64,000 nucleotides of DNA from Bradyrhizobium sp. WSM471 (GTDB lineage Bacteria; Pseudomonadota; Alphaproteobacteria; Rhizobiales; Xanthobacteraceae): the NCBI RefSeq assembly GCF_000244915.1, contig NZ_CM001442.1, positions 7,080,012 through 7,144,011 of the forward strand, given 5' to 3'. The notes under the pieces are model-generated. The model saw nothing but the letters and a program-made list of their open reading frames with translations, did not search any database and was not told the DNA's origin. Shown one piece after another: positions 7,935 to 16,576 of the stretch. The translations under genes were made by a program, and so were the position numbers. Each line of letters begins with the position of its first letter. Position 1 is the first letter of the stretch.

Positions 7935-9335
7935 TCACCGCTTATCGTTAAGCCGATGCCACTGCGGCGGCACCGGCTGCGACATGTCATCCGGTTCCGT
8001 TTCCGCGACGCATTGGAACCTGGCCAGGAAGTACAGGCCGGCCACGGCAACGGCGAACATGAACCAGATCGGATTCTGCCGTTCGAGCAGGAAGGTCTCG
8101 GTGGCCCCGTAGTACAGGCCGAACAGCCATACGGTCAGGAACAGCTTTGCCAACGCACCGCTGCGGTTGTGAGTTCGGGCCGTCTGGAAATTGCCGAGCG
8201 GCGCGAGCACGAAGATGAGGATCACCAGCAACAGCCCCGGCACGCCGATGGTCACCGCGAGGTCGAGATAGCTGTTGTGGCTGTGCGCCGCGCTCGTCGC
8301 CCATTCGGCGCCCTGCGCGGTCTGCCGCGCGGTCACGTCGTCCCAGAACGCGGCGTAGCCGTGGCCGATGATCGGCTTGTCGGCGACAGCTGCAAGCGCG
8401 AACTCCCAGATGGCGGAACGGCCGGTGAAAGTGGGATCGAGCGGAAGCAGCCGCGTCATCGCCCCGAGCGCCGGGCTCAGGACGCTGCCGACCGTCAGCA
8501 GGTTCATCACGATCAGCGGCACGAAGCAGATGATCCGCTTCAGCCACACGCTCGGCGTGACGCAGACCAGTGAGGCGAGCGCGTAGACTGCAAGACACAG
8601 CACCGACGACGTCTTGCCGCCGGTGAAGATCAGGAAGATTCCGGCCAGCGCGGCGATGGCCGGGCCCATCACGAACGAACCGACGGCGGACAGGTAGATG
8701 CCGACATAGACCAGGATGGTCATCACCGGCGAGGCGATGTTCTTGTGGCCAAAGCTGCCGCGCCAGTCGCCGGCCAACTGCGGCTCGGTGACGTCGAGTG
8801 CAGTGTGCATCGAGTATTGCGGGGCCATGATGACGCCGAGATAGCAGAGTGCGAGCAATACGAGCGCGGCGCCGCCAAGACACAGATTGAAGCTGCGCTG
8901 CGTCGGCGGCAGCAACGGCAACAGCACCGCAAGCGACATCACGCTGGCCGCGAGCACGAAGCGCTGCATCGAAACTCCGCGATTTTCGGAGAAGGCGATG
9001 TTGATCAATAGCCAGCCGACCAAACAGAGATGCAGCGGCGTCACCAGGGTCTTCAGCGCAGGCGCATCCGTTGCGGCGACCAACAGCACCGCGATCGCGG
9101 CCAGCAGGCCCCAGGAGACATAAGTGAGCGCCATCCGTCCGCCGACGACGGTGGTGACATCCTCGTTGCGCAGGTCAGGAAACGGATCGAGCGTCACCAG
9201 CACGAGGAGCAGGGCTGCGACTGCGACGAGGCAGCGCGCCGCCCGCACGGCGTTGACCCCCGCAAACCCATCGCGCAGGACGTCGCCGAACGATCGGGCC
9301 TCGACGTCGGTCATGTCAGTGCCGCTGCGATCCAT
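7935..9335 (-). CDS. O-antigen ligase / ExoQ-like polysaccharide polymerase
   Basis: A polytopic inner-membrane protein of about 466 residues with ten or more hydrophobic segments. The Wzy_C signature is seen as PIIGHGYAAFWDD and the segment TSAAHSHNSYLDLAVTIGVPGLLLVI, like ExoQ of succinoglycan synthesis. It would polymerise lipid-linked repeat units at the periplasmic face. The start is unclear: ATG at 9335 is used; ATG at 9314 and TTG at 9371 are in the same frame. It overlaps or nearly abuts the upstream glycosyltransferase (stop 9375). No Wzx flippase is found within the window. Confidence 0.87.
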   Translation of the reverse strand: MDRSGTDMTDVEARSFGDVLRDGFAGVNAVRAARCLVAVAALLLVLVTLDPFPDLRNEDVTTVVGGRMALTYVSWGLLAAIAVLLVAATDAPALKTLVTPLHLCLVGWLLINIAFSENRGVSMQRFVLAASVMSLAVLLPLLPPTQRSFNLCLGGAALVLLALCYLGVIMAPQYSMHTALDVTEPQLAGDWRGSFGHKNIASPVMTILVYVGIYLSAVGSFVMGPAIAALAGIFLIFTGGKTSSVLCLAVYALASLVCVTPSVWLKRIICFVPLIVMNLLTVGSVLSPALGAMTRLLPLDPTFTGRSAIWEFALAAVADKPIIGHGYAAFWDDVTARQTAQGAEWATSAAHSHNSYLDLAVTIGVPGLLLVILIFVLAPLGNFQTARTHNRSGALAKLFLTVWLFGLYYGATETFLLERQNPIWFMFAVAVAGLYFLARFQCVAETEPDDMSQPVPPQWHRLNDKR

Positions 9336-9374
9336 GGCTCGAGGCTGTGGTGAAGCCGGGGGAGGCTCCAACTC

Positions 9375-10481
9375 TTAGCCGATCCCTGTTAAGCATTCGT
9401 CAACCAGTCCGGCGGGGCTCTGCGGCACCGCCTGCTCCCGCACGATGCTCCGCGCGATCTCGTAATATTGAAGCGCGCGCTGTTCCAGCGTGAGATTTTC
9501 GAGCACGAAACCGCGTGGGTCGAACGTGTCGGCGGCGCACCCGGCCCAGAACTCGTTCCAACCCGCCTCGAATCCCGCGATATCGGCAAACTTGGCGCCG
9601 CAACGATCGTCCCAGTACGGCACGGACGACACCGGTGCGAACTGGACGCGATGTGGATAATAATCGGGGTCCCGCCAGGGGCCGCCGGGATCCCAGGCGA
9701 GCACCGGCACGCCGCAAGACAATGCCTGCTGATAGGCGATGCCCTGGCTCTCGTTCTGGCACAGGAAGATCATCGCACGCGAATGCGCGAGCGCGGCCCG
9801 ATAGTCTTCTTCCTTGTAGCTGCCGTAACGCAGCTCGGTGAACGAGCGGCCTTCCCTCGTGAGCCGGGCGCGGACGGGTTCGATCAGCTCCGCCGCGTAG
9901 CGATCGCGGTCCCAGTGCACCTTGTCGTAGATCAGGACGTCGACGCTCTTTTGCGACGTCGGCGACGGTGCCCAGAGATCCGTGTCGATGCCGATCGGCC
10001 AGGCCTCCGTGTCGGGCCAATGCGGCCGATACATCTCGGCGTACCATGGACCTGGCACCACGACCTTCTTGACCGGTAGGCGCCTGAACAGGTCGGGATC
10101 GTCGAGCGGATGATTGTGGGCGGCGACGCCGAGCAGGATCGGATTTTTCCAGGCGAACTTGTCGAGCAGGAAGGTGCGGCCGATGATGCAGGCGAGTTCG
10201 CCCGGATGCCGCGCGATGTAGCCGTAGTCGTTGACGCGATAGCGGATACCGAGCCGATCGAGGCCCGCACAGAGATTGAGGAACACGCGGAGCTGCCCGC
10301 TCATGCGCGGCTCGCCGAGCAGCATGCGACGCGCCATGCGCCGCAGATGCCGATCGCCGGGAAACCAGCGATCGTCCTTGTCCTCGTAGAACAGGTTGAG
10401 GACCATGTCGTCGGGATCGTAGTCGAATGTCTTTGCGGGCACTGAGTCCATCCGCGGCAGCCAGGTTGCGCATTCTCGCAT
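9375..10481 (-). CDS. glycosyltransferase, GT-B type (polysaccharide locus)
   Basis: A soluble protein of about 368 residues with a GT4-like C-terminal half: a strand-rich region (SVDVLIYDKVHW) followed by MIFLCQNESQGIAYQQALSCGVPVLAWDPGG, which matches the nucleotide-sugar site of GT-B enzymes (E-x7-E-like ESQGIAYQQAL). The N-terminal half (VLNLFYEDKDDRWFPGDRHLRRMARRM) is less typical. The acceptor is unknown. An ATG at 10481 is chosen; TTG at 10556 and ATG at 10451 are possible. It is first in the leftward run to the polymerase and acetyltransferase. Confidence 0.78.
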   Translation of the reverse strand: MRECATWLPRMDSVPAKTFDYDPDDMVLNLFYEDKDDRWFPGDRHLRRMARRMLLGEPRMSGQLRVFLNLCAGLDRLGIRYRVNDYGYIARHPGELACIIGRTFLLDKFAWKNPILLGVAAHNHPLDDPDLFRRLPVKKVVVPGPWYAEMYRPHWPDTEAWPIGIDTDLWAPSPTSQKSVDVLIYDKVHWDRDRYAAELIEPVRARLTREGRSFTELRYGSYKEEDYRAALAHSRAMIFLCQNESQGIAYQQALSCGVPVLAWDPGGPWRDPDYYPHRVQFAPVSSVPYWDDRCGAKFADIAGFEAGWNEFWAGCAADTFDPRGFVLENLTLEQRALQYYEIARSIVREQAVPQSPAGLVDECLTGIG

Positions 10482-10660
10482 GGGACCCGCTGTCGCACTC
10501 TTCCAAATTTGCCACAGGCTTAATGCCGGCGGCTTAACGCTAATTGACGAAACCAACGCTGCGGCAGCCTTCGTGGCGACGCTTTTTTCCCAATGCGAGT
10601 ATTATTCGCGACGGCCAAGGTTGCGCTCGATCGCATTGCCAACTCGCAGACGCGCCCTGG

Positions 10661-10675
10661 TTAACAGACGGTTAA
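10661..10675. promoter_or_regulatory. TTAA-N7-TTAA site (CtrA-like) upstream of GT2 gene
   Basis: TTAACAGACGGTTAA is an exact match to the CtrA consensus TTAA-N7-TTAA known from alphaproteobacteria. It is also a dyad (TTAAC-N5-GTTAA). It lies in the divergent region between two glycosyltransferase genes, 15 bases before the TTG proposed for the rightward gene. Two one-mismatch relatives lie at 13002 and 13979. Confidence 0.5.
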
Positions 10676-10689
10676 AGGCCAGTCGTATC

Positions 10690-11676
10690 TTGATCACCGC
10701 GGAAGACATTCTCGAATTGCCCGCCACATCGCGCGTCGTTCCAGCGGCGCGCCTCCCGCTGCAGGTCGGCTCAACCACATCAGTGTCCGTCGTCATTCCG
10801 GCCAAGAATGTTGCGGCCTATATTGGCGAAACCCTCGCCAGCGCACTGGCGCAGGCCGAGGTCAGCGAAGTGATCGTCGTGGACGATGGCTCGACCGACG
10901 GCACCACCGCCATCGTCCATGCCATTCGTGACCCGCGACTGCGCCTGATGACCAACGGCGCAGCCGGCGTATCGGCAGCGCGCAATCTCGGCGCGGAGCA
11001 TGCGAGCGGCCAATGGCTGCTCTTCCTCGACGCCGACGATCGCCTGCGGCCCGGCGCGGTCGCGGCGCTGCTGGCGGCTGCGAGGGGTGCGCCGCGAGCG
11101 GTTCTCGTCTACGGCGACTACAACACGATCGACAGCGAGGGACGGCAGATCGGCCGTCGGGATCTGCTGAAGGGACGCCGCAAACCGTCCGGCGACGTAC
11201 TGGCGCGCCTCGCGGCCGGCAACTTCATCGTCAATGGCGGCATTGCGCTGGCACGTGCAGAGGCCTTCCGCGCCATCGGTGGCTTCGACGTCGCGCTCAG
11301 ATATTGCGAGGACTGGCACTGCTGGTGCCGCCTTGCCGCGATCGGCGAATTCGAGTTCGCGCCAAACCTTCTGCTCGACTACCGCCTGCATACGGCCAAC
11401 ACCATGAACGCTGCGGTGCGGACGCCACAGGATTTCTTTCCGGCCATCGCGCGGGTGTTCGACGACGGGCTGATCATGGCACGACTGCCCGCGGGCATGG
11501 CGGCCGCACTGCGCCAGGCCGCCGAGGTTCATCTCGTCACGTATTCGGCGATGCAAGCGGTCCGCTTCGGCAGATATCGCCAGGCCTTGGCCTATCTCGG
11601 GATGGTCGGGCGCCGCTCGCTCAAATCGCTGCCGCGCTCCGCGGTCAGGGTCGCCCTCGCCTGCTTTGGTATTTAG
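10690..11676 (+). CDS. glycosyltransferase family 2
   Basis: A GT-A fold glycosyltransferase. SVSVVIPAKNVAAYIGETL begins the domain, followed by VIVVDDGSTDGT, ARNLGAEHASGQW and the DXD-type LFLDADD. The C-terminal part includes FDVALRYCEDWHCWCRLAAIG, the ED-W acceptor motif. It would add a sugar to the growing lipid-linked unit. The start is uncertain: no ATG lies near the domain. TTG at 10690 (LITAEDILELPATS) is used because upstream frame extends into the divergent promoter region; the ATG at 10480 would overlap the opposite gene. About 328 residues. Confidence 0.85.
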   Translation: MITAEDILELPATSRVVPAARLPLQVGSTTSVSVVIPAKNVAAYIGETLASALAQAEVSEVIVVDDGSTDGTTAIVHAIRDPRLRLMTNGAAGVSAARNLGAEHASGQWLLFLDADDRLRPGAVAALLAAARGAPRAVLVYGDYNTIDSEGRQIGRRDLLKGRRKPSGDVLARLAAGNFIVNGGIALARAEAFRAIGGFDVALRYCEDWHCWCRLAAIGEFEFAPNLLLDYRLHTANTMNAAVRTPQDFFPAIARVFDDGLIMARLPAGMAAALRQAAEVHLVTYSAMQAVRFGRYRQALAYLGMVGRRSLKSLPRSAVRVALACFGI

Positions 11677-11691
11677 CCCGCCGCTTCGGCG

Positions 11692-12720
11692 TCAGGACGC
11701 GATTTTCGAGGCCTCATAGGGTTTCGGCTCGATGCCGAACGCGGCGAGCAGCGAGCCGAGCGCGACCATCACGGGATGCATCGCGACGACGGCCTTCGAC
11801 GATTTCAGCAGACCGGCCGCGCGCACCAGCGCCAGCGGCAACCTTGCGAGCATCTGCGCAAAGACCCACACTCGCGCCGCTGCCCCCTGCGCGGCCTTGG
11901 ACTGCACACGATAATTGATCGCGCCGATGCGCAGGCCGCGCTTCACGATCCAGCCGAAACTGGTGCGGCTTTGCGGCACCGTCTCGGTGATGACTGCCTC
12001 CGCCGTCCAGTGGAACGTCATGCCGGCATCGCGGCAGCGCACGAAGAAATCGCAGTCACCGCCGCCGAGGAAGTTGAAGCGGGGGTCGAAGGCGGGACGG
12101 GCGAAGCTCTCGAATGCCGCACGCGTGATCAGGCAATTGCCGCAGCCGTAGATCAGGGGCACAGCGCCGCTGTAATCATAGGCGGGACAAAAAACGGGGT
12201 GGCGCGAAAGCCAGGGCATGCTGTGGTCCTCGAAGACCGGCAGCACCGGCCCGCCGACCAGATCGGCGCCGGTGGCCTCCGCGGTGCGGACCATCAGTTC
12301 GAGCCAATCGGGCGAGGCGATCTCGTCGTCGTCGATCATCAGGAACCGGGTCGCGGCGGGAAACAGCGCCAGCGCGGTCTCGAACGCGGCGTTGATCGCC
12401 TGGACGTTGCCTTGCCGTTTCTCGACCAGGCAGACACCCTGAAGCCTGCCATCGGCGAGATATTCCGCGGCAACGGGCGCGCTTTCGCGCCGGACCGCAT
12501 CGTTCTCGACCATGACGACGGCGAAGGAGCGCGGGGTGCGCTGGCTCGCGAGCGAGTCCAGCGTCAACCGCAGATGCTGCGGGCGGCGGAAGCAGGGGAT
12601 GCAGACGACGATACCAACCGACAGGTCGATGATCCGGGAGCTGGCCGCGATCTCCCGGTTGGGATCGCGCACGGCATCCGAGATACGCATGGCGGACAGG
12701 TCTGTCAGCATCAATGTCAT
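11692..12720 (-). CDS. glycosyltransferase family 2
   Basis: A 342-residue GT-A enzyme. Motifs are GIVVCIPCFRRPQHLRLTLDSL, VVMVENDA, KRQGNVQAINAAFE and FLMIDDDEIASPDW (the DDD metal site), then GGGDCDFFVRCRDAG. The C-terminal 60 residues contain an amphipathic or membrane-associated stretch (VFAQMLARLPLALVRAAGLL). It converges with the GT2 gene ending at 11676, only 15 bases away. Part of the exopolysaccharide locus; donor and acceptor are unknown. Confidence 0.88.
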   Translation of the reverse strand: MTLMLTDLSAMRISDAVRDPNREIAASSRIIDLSVGIVVCIPCFRRPQHLRLTLDSLASQRTPRSFAVVMVENDAVRRESAPVAAEYLADGRLQGVCLVEKRQGNVQAINAAFETALALFPAATRFLMIDDDEIASPDWLELMVRTAEATGADLVGGPVLPVFEDHSMPWLSRHPVFCPAYDYSGAVPLIYGCGNCLITRAAFESFARPAFDPRFNFLGGGDCDFFVRCRDAGMTFHWTAEAVITETVPQSRTSFGWIVKRGLRIGAINYRVQSKAAQGAAARVWVFAQMLARLPLALVRAAGLLKSSKAVVAMHPVMVALGSLLAAFGIEPKPYEASKIAS

Positions 12721-13114
12721 GACGTTCTAGATGTCCGAGATAGATTGAAAAAGCCCTGCTTCGATCCCGGGGATCAGCGTCGTCCCGCGACGGCACATCG
12801 CCGCGGGACAGGCACGTCCCAAAATGAACGGCCGGTTTGAGCCTCGCGACGGCACAACGCCGCCGATTTTCCGCCATCCATGCACTTAACTGCTTTCGGG
12901 TGTTTCTGCTGCCAAACCTTGCGCGCGTGATACTGCAATTCGCGGTCCACCGTGCCGACGGCGGCTGGCGCGGAAGATACCGTAGTTAACGCACATGCTC
13001 ATTAACCCGACCGTAAGCACTGCGACGGGTGAAGCGTCGCGGCATCGGATTTGCTCTACGGGTACACGAGATTTTTCCTGTAAATTTAAGTCGAACAAGC
13101 GCGGTCGGAAAAAA
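12721..13114. other. 394-base intergenic promoter region in polysaccharide locus
   Basis: No convincing gene is seen here. The region separates the divergent GT2 and methyltransferase genes and must hold both promoters. Its right part is AT-richer than the surroundings (TAGTTAAC...CTCATTAACCCGACCGTAAG, and TTTTTCCTGTAAATTTAAG just before the methyltransferase), and it contains the TTAA-N7-GTAA site at 13002-13016. The unusually long leader before the start at 13115 may carry extra control. Confidence 0.6.
13002..13016. promoter_or_regulatory. TTAA-N7-GTAA site upstream of methyltransferase gene
   Basis: TTAACCCGACCGTAA differs by one base from the CtrA-type consensus TTAA-N7-TTAA. It lies 99 bases upstream of the methyltransferase start, a promoter-like distance. 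It is one of three related sites in this locus. Confidence 0.35.
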
Positions 13115-13915
13115 ATGAACAAGCCAGCCACGATCGATTTCGCGACAGCCACGGCGGTCCAAATTCCCGCGGCCATTGCACACACTCAGGCGCTGCACGA
13201 TCTCGTCCCCGGTGAAGCCCGCGACAGCCTGCTCGCCGTCCACGACGTACTGCGTCGCGAACTGCCGCAAGGCCAGCTTGCCACCTACGAAGCCGGAGGC
13301 GGCTCGTGCAGCGTCCTGCCACCGGAATTGCTGAGCCGCAGCAAGGTCACCGTCGTCGACATCGACGAAGATCAGGTTCGCAACAACAGCTATGCCGACG
13401 AAGCGATCCTCGGTGACGTCCAGACCTACCGCTTCGGGCGCGAGACCTTCGATCTGGTGATCTGCTACAACGTGATCGAACATCTTCCCAACGTCGACGC
13501 CGCACTCCTGAATTTCCGCGATGCGCTCAAGCGGGGCGGGATGATCCTGATCGGCGCGCCCAATCCGCGCTCGTTGTCCGGAGTCGTCACCAAATACTCG
13601 CCGCACTGGTTCCACGTCTGGTTCTACCGGCACATTCGAGGCATCAAGGATGCCGGCTTGCCGGGCGAGCCGCCGTTCCCGACCTTCTTCCATCCCCTGG
13701 TGTCGCTGCCGAGGCTCGAAGCGTTCGCCGGCGCCAATGGCCTCGAGATGATCTACCGCCGTGAGGTCGAGAGCCCGCGCTATCCCGAGATGCGCCGGCG
13801 CAAGCCGCTGTTCGCAGCCCTGGTCGACGCCGCTGCCGCCGTGCTCAACGCCGTGCTCCCGCGCGGGACGGACGTCCGCCGCGGCGATTATCACGTCATC
13901 CTGCGGAAAAGCTGA
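13115..13915 (+). CDS. class I SAM-dependent methyltransferase (polysaccharide locus)
   Basis: A 266-residue methyltransferase. The SAM site is YEAGGGSCSVLP, then KVTVVDIDEDQV, and FDLVICYNVIEHLPNVDAALLNFRDALKRGGMILIGAPNP is the typical post-I region. It could methylate a sugar or the reducing-end lipid-linked unit, given the neighbourhood. The start MNKPATIDFATA at 13115 is preceded by GGTCGGAAAAAA; a longer frame upstream has no ribosome site. It is read in the same direction as the Wzc-like gene 291 bases further on. Confidence 0.85.
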   Translation: MNKPATIDFATATAVQIPAAIAHTQALHDLVPGEARDSLLAVHDVLRRELPQGQLATYEAGGGSCSVLPPELLSRSKVTVVDIDEDQVRNNSYADEAILGDVQTYRFGRETFDLVICYNVIEHLPNVDAALLNFRDALKRGGMILIGAPNPRSLSGVVTKYSPHWFHVWFYRHIRGIKDAGLPGEPPFPTFFHPLVSLPRLEAFAGANGLEMIYRREVESPRYPEMRRRKPLFAALVDAAAAVLNAVLPRGTDVRRGDYHVILRKS

Positions 13916-13978
13916 CGGCCATGGTGCGCGCGCGGCCGATCGCAAGACCGGCGAAGCCTCGCGGCCACGCCGCACGGG

Positions 13979-13993
13979 GTAACGAACCGTTAA
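13979..13993. promoter_or_regulatory. GTAA-N7-TTAA site upstream of the Wzc-like gene
   Basis: GTAACGAACCGTTAA differs by one base from TTAA-N7-TTAA and shares the dyad form TAAC-N5-GTTA with the site at 10661. It lies 214 bases before the start at 14207, in a 291-base gene-free region. Confidence 0.35.
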
Positions 13994-14206
13994 TCTCTGA
14001 GGGACCGCGCCATCGCACGCGTCACGGCGACGCGTCGAAGAGCGGCATGCGCTTAAACGCTTTGTTTGCCATTTCGGTGAATAGTCCCTCAATGAGTATG
14101 GTTAATTTTCCCTGTTGCGTTGAGTGGGCACCTATATGTGAGGTGCGTGGCGTAGAGCGAAGAGTACCCCCTCAGCACGCGGCACTTGGAATGAAAGCTG
14201 GGGATC

Positions 14207-16576
14207 ATGCTTGACTATAACCACCCGATAGATCGGGCCAGACCGGAGGCCCCGCAGCAGCGGCCTCAGGCCGGCTTCAACGTGCTGGAGCTGGTCAACC
14301 TGCTCTGGCGGCGGAAGATCGCGATTGCCGTTGCCGCGCTGCTCGGTGCGACGCTTGCCGTCACCGTGGGCAAGAGCCTGACGCCCCGCTACACCGCCAC
14401 CGCCCAGCTCTATGTCGACCCGCGCGAGCTTCAGCTCGTCGACCGCGAGCTAACGCCCCGCGCGCAGGACGTCTCCGGCATGTCGATGGTGGTCGAGAGC
14501 CAGGCGCGCCTGATCACCTCCAACAGCGTGCTGCTCCAGGTGATCCAGCAGGCTGATCTGGACAAGGATCCCGAATTCGGCGGCGGCGCCGACGGCAAAG
14601 GCGTGATGTCGTCGCTGCTCGGCCTGATCGGCCTTCAGCCCCACGCGCCCTCCGCCACGGAGAAAAAGGAAGTTCAGCTCGCCGCTCTCGAGGCGCTGAA
14701 CCGGCACATCACGATCCGCAAGACCGAGAAGAGCTTCATCGTCGACATCGAGGTCTGGTCCACCGATCCGGCGAAAGCGGCGATGCTCGCCAACACGCTG
14801 ACCAGCGCCTACCTCGCGGAATCCCGCAACTCGCAGGCGTCCGCCGCCCGGCGCGCCACCAACGACCTCTCCGGTCGCCTGAAGGAGCTGCGCGAGCGGC
14901 TGCGCAGCGCCGAGACCGTGCTCGCGACCTACAAGGCCCAGAACAATTTCGTCGGCACGCAAGATGCGCTGATCAGCGACCAGCAGCTTTCCGCCAGCAA
15001 CCAGCGGCTTTCCGCCGCCCGCGCCGCGACGATGGACGCGCAGGCGCGCCTCGACCAGATCGAGGCGAGCCGACGCACGACGGCAGATGCAGGCGCGAAC
15101 TCCGAGGCGCTGCAATCGCCGACCATCGCGAACCTGCGCGCCCAATATGCCGACGCGCGCAAGAAATATGCGGAGCAGGCCGGCGAGCTCGGTCCGCGTC
15201 ATCCGGCGCTGCGCCAGACCGAGAAGCAGGTCGAGGATCTCAAGCGCACCATCAACGAAGAGATCGACCGCTTCGCCCAGTCCGCCAAGAACGATTTGAC
15301 GCGCGCCCGCGACTTTGAAGCCTCGCTCAGCCGGGCGCTGGAGGCGCAGAAGCGGCAGAGTGTCCAGCTCAGCCAGGCCGCCGTGCGCTTGCGCGAGCTC
15401 GAGCGTGAAGCCGATGCCAGCCGTGACGTCTATCAATCCTTCCTCAAGCGCTCGCGCGAGACCGAGGAGCAGGAGACGCTGAACACCTCGGCGGCCCGAA
15501 TCATCGGCGAGGCGACGGTGCCGCAGCGGCGCTCGTTCCCGCCGGCGATGAGCCTGTTCGCCATGATCGGTTTCATCTTCGGCGCAATCGCTGCATCGAG
15601 CTGGTTCGTCGCGGCCGAACTGCTGCTCGCCGGTGCGTTCGCGCCGGCGCCGGCCCGTGCCAATCGCACTCCGTTGCCGCAAGCTCCGCGAGCTCCAGAG
15701 CCTTCGAGGGCGCCGGAAACTCCCCGGCCTCAGCCAGTTTCGCGAGCCCCGGAAGTCGCGGAGGCACTGCCGGAACTCGCCGCCCCGCCGCTGCAACCTT
15801 CGATGGTCGAGAAGCCCCTGATCGAAAAGCCGCTGATCGCGCGCCTCCAGGAGGCCGACGTCATCCACACGCTCGGTGCCATTCTCGCCAGCGGCGGCGG
15901 CATCGACCTCACCCGGCTGGGCTGGCCGACGCTGCGCCCCGGCTTTCCACTGACGACGCTGCTCAACGCCTGGCGCGACATGCGCGCTACGGCGGCCCGG
16001 CGCGCCGGCGGAAAGACAATGCCGGTCATCGCGCTCGTCGGTGCCAGCGAGACCACCGGGCGCAGCGTGACGGCGCTGAATTTCGCGCTCGCGGCCGCGC
16101 GCGACGGCGCCCGGGTGCTGATAATCGATGCCGACCATCAGGCGCACCCGCTCTCGAACAAGGTCAACCGTCCCGGCAAGAGCGAGCCGAGCAAGGTCGG
16201 ATGGCTTTCGATCGGCAGCAAGGCCGCACGCGAGATCAAGACACTCAACGGCATCTCGGTATTGCCGGCCGTCGACGGCGACGCAACCAAGGCCACTGAC
16301 GCCATCCGCAAGGCCATCGCGCAGGCGCGCTCCGCCGGCGGTTATGACCTTGTGGTCCTCGACGGCCCCGCGGCGTCACTCACGGCCGGCAGCCGTAAGC
16401 TGCTCGATGATGCCGACGCGCTGGTGGCGGTGCTGCCGACCAGCCTCGACATCAACGACGGCCTGGAAGAGATATTGAGCACACTCGGCCGCGCCGAGCG
16501 CAAGCTCGTCGGCGTCGTGCTCGACGAACTCACCCCTATGGCCCAAGCTCGCCAACGAGGCAGACAATATGCTTGA
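14207..16576 (+). CDS. Wzc/ExoP-like polysaccharide chain-length protein with degenerate kinase domain
   Basis: A 789-residue inner-membrane protein of the GumC/Wzz-BY-kinase family, which sets polymer length and export. Domains: Wzz region with first membrane helix at about 38-55; periplasmic coiled coil to about 440 (KKYAEQAGELGPRHPALRQTEK is the family GNVR-type motif); second helix about 448-478; a proline-rich linker (490-540); and a C-terminal P-loop domain from 605. The P-loop reads GASETTGRS (residues 612-620), with Arg619 where the Walker lysine should be. Walker A' is IDADH (641, 643) and Walker B is LDGP (719). No C-terminal tyrosine cluster is present (only QYA). Kinase activity is therefore doubtful. 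It overlaps the next gene by 8 bases. Confidence 0.88.
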   Translation: MLDYNHPIDRARPEAPQQRPQAGFNVLELVNLLWRRKIAIAVAALLGATLAVTVGKSLTPRYTATAQLYVDPRELQLVDRELTPRAQDVSGMSMVVESQARLITSNSVLLQVIQQADLDKDPEFGGGADGKGVMSSLLGLIGLQPHAPSATEKKEVQLAALEALNRHITIRKTEKSFIVDIEVWSTDPAKAAMLANTLTSAYLAESRNSQASAARRATNDLSGRLKELRERLRSAETVLATYKAQNNFVGTQDALISDQQLSASNQRLSAARAATMDAQARLDQIEASRRTTADAGANSEALQSPTIANLRAQYADARKKYAEQAGELGPRHPALRQTEKQVEDLKRTINEEIDRFAQSAKNDLTRARDFEASLSRALEAQKRQSVQLSQAAVRLRELEREADASRDVYQSFLKRSRETEEQETLNTSAARIIGEATVPQRRSFPPAMSLFAMIGFIFGAIAASSWFVAAELLLAGAFAPAPARANRTPLPQAPRAPEPSRAPETPRPQPVSRAPEVAEALPELAAPPLQPSMVEKPLIEKPLIARLQEADVIHTLGAILASGGGIDLTRLGWPTLRPGFPLTTLLNAWRDMRATAARRAGGKTMPVIALVGASETTGRSVTALNFALAAARDGARVLIIDADHQAHPLSNKVNRPGKSEPSKVGWLSIGSKAAREIKTLNGISVLPAVDGDATKATDAIRKAIAQARSAGGYDLVVLDGPAASLTAGSRKLLDDADALVAVLPTSLDINDGLEEILSTLGRAERKLVGVVLDELTPMAQARQRGRQYA

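Noticed and set aside
9389..9403. TTAA-N7-TCAA near the polymerase start
   Set aside because: It has one mismatch and lies in the coding end of the upstream glycosyltransferase; kept only as a weak relative of the other sites.
14450..16147. A 565-codon frame antisense to the Wzc-like gene
   Set aside because: Its composition is Arg/Ala/Gly-rich shadow sequence and it has no family motif.
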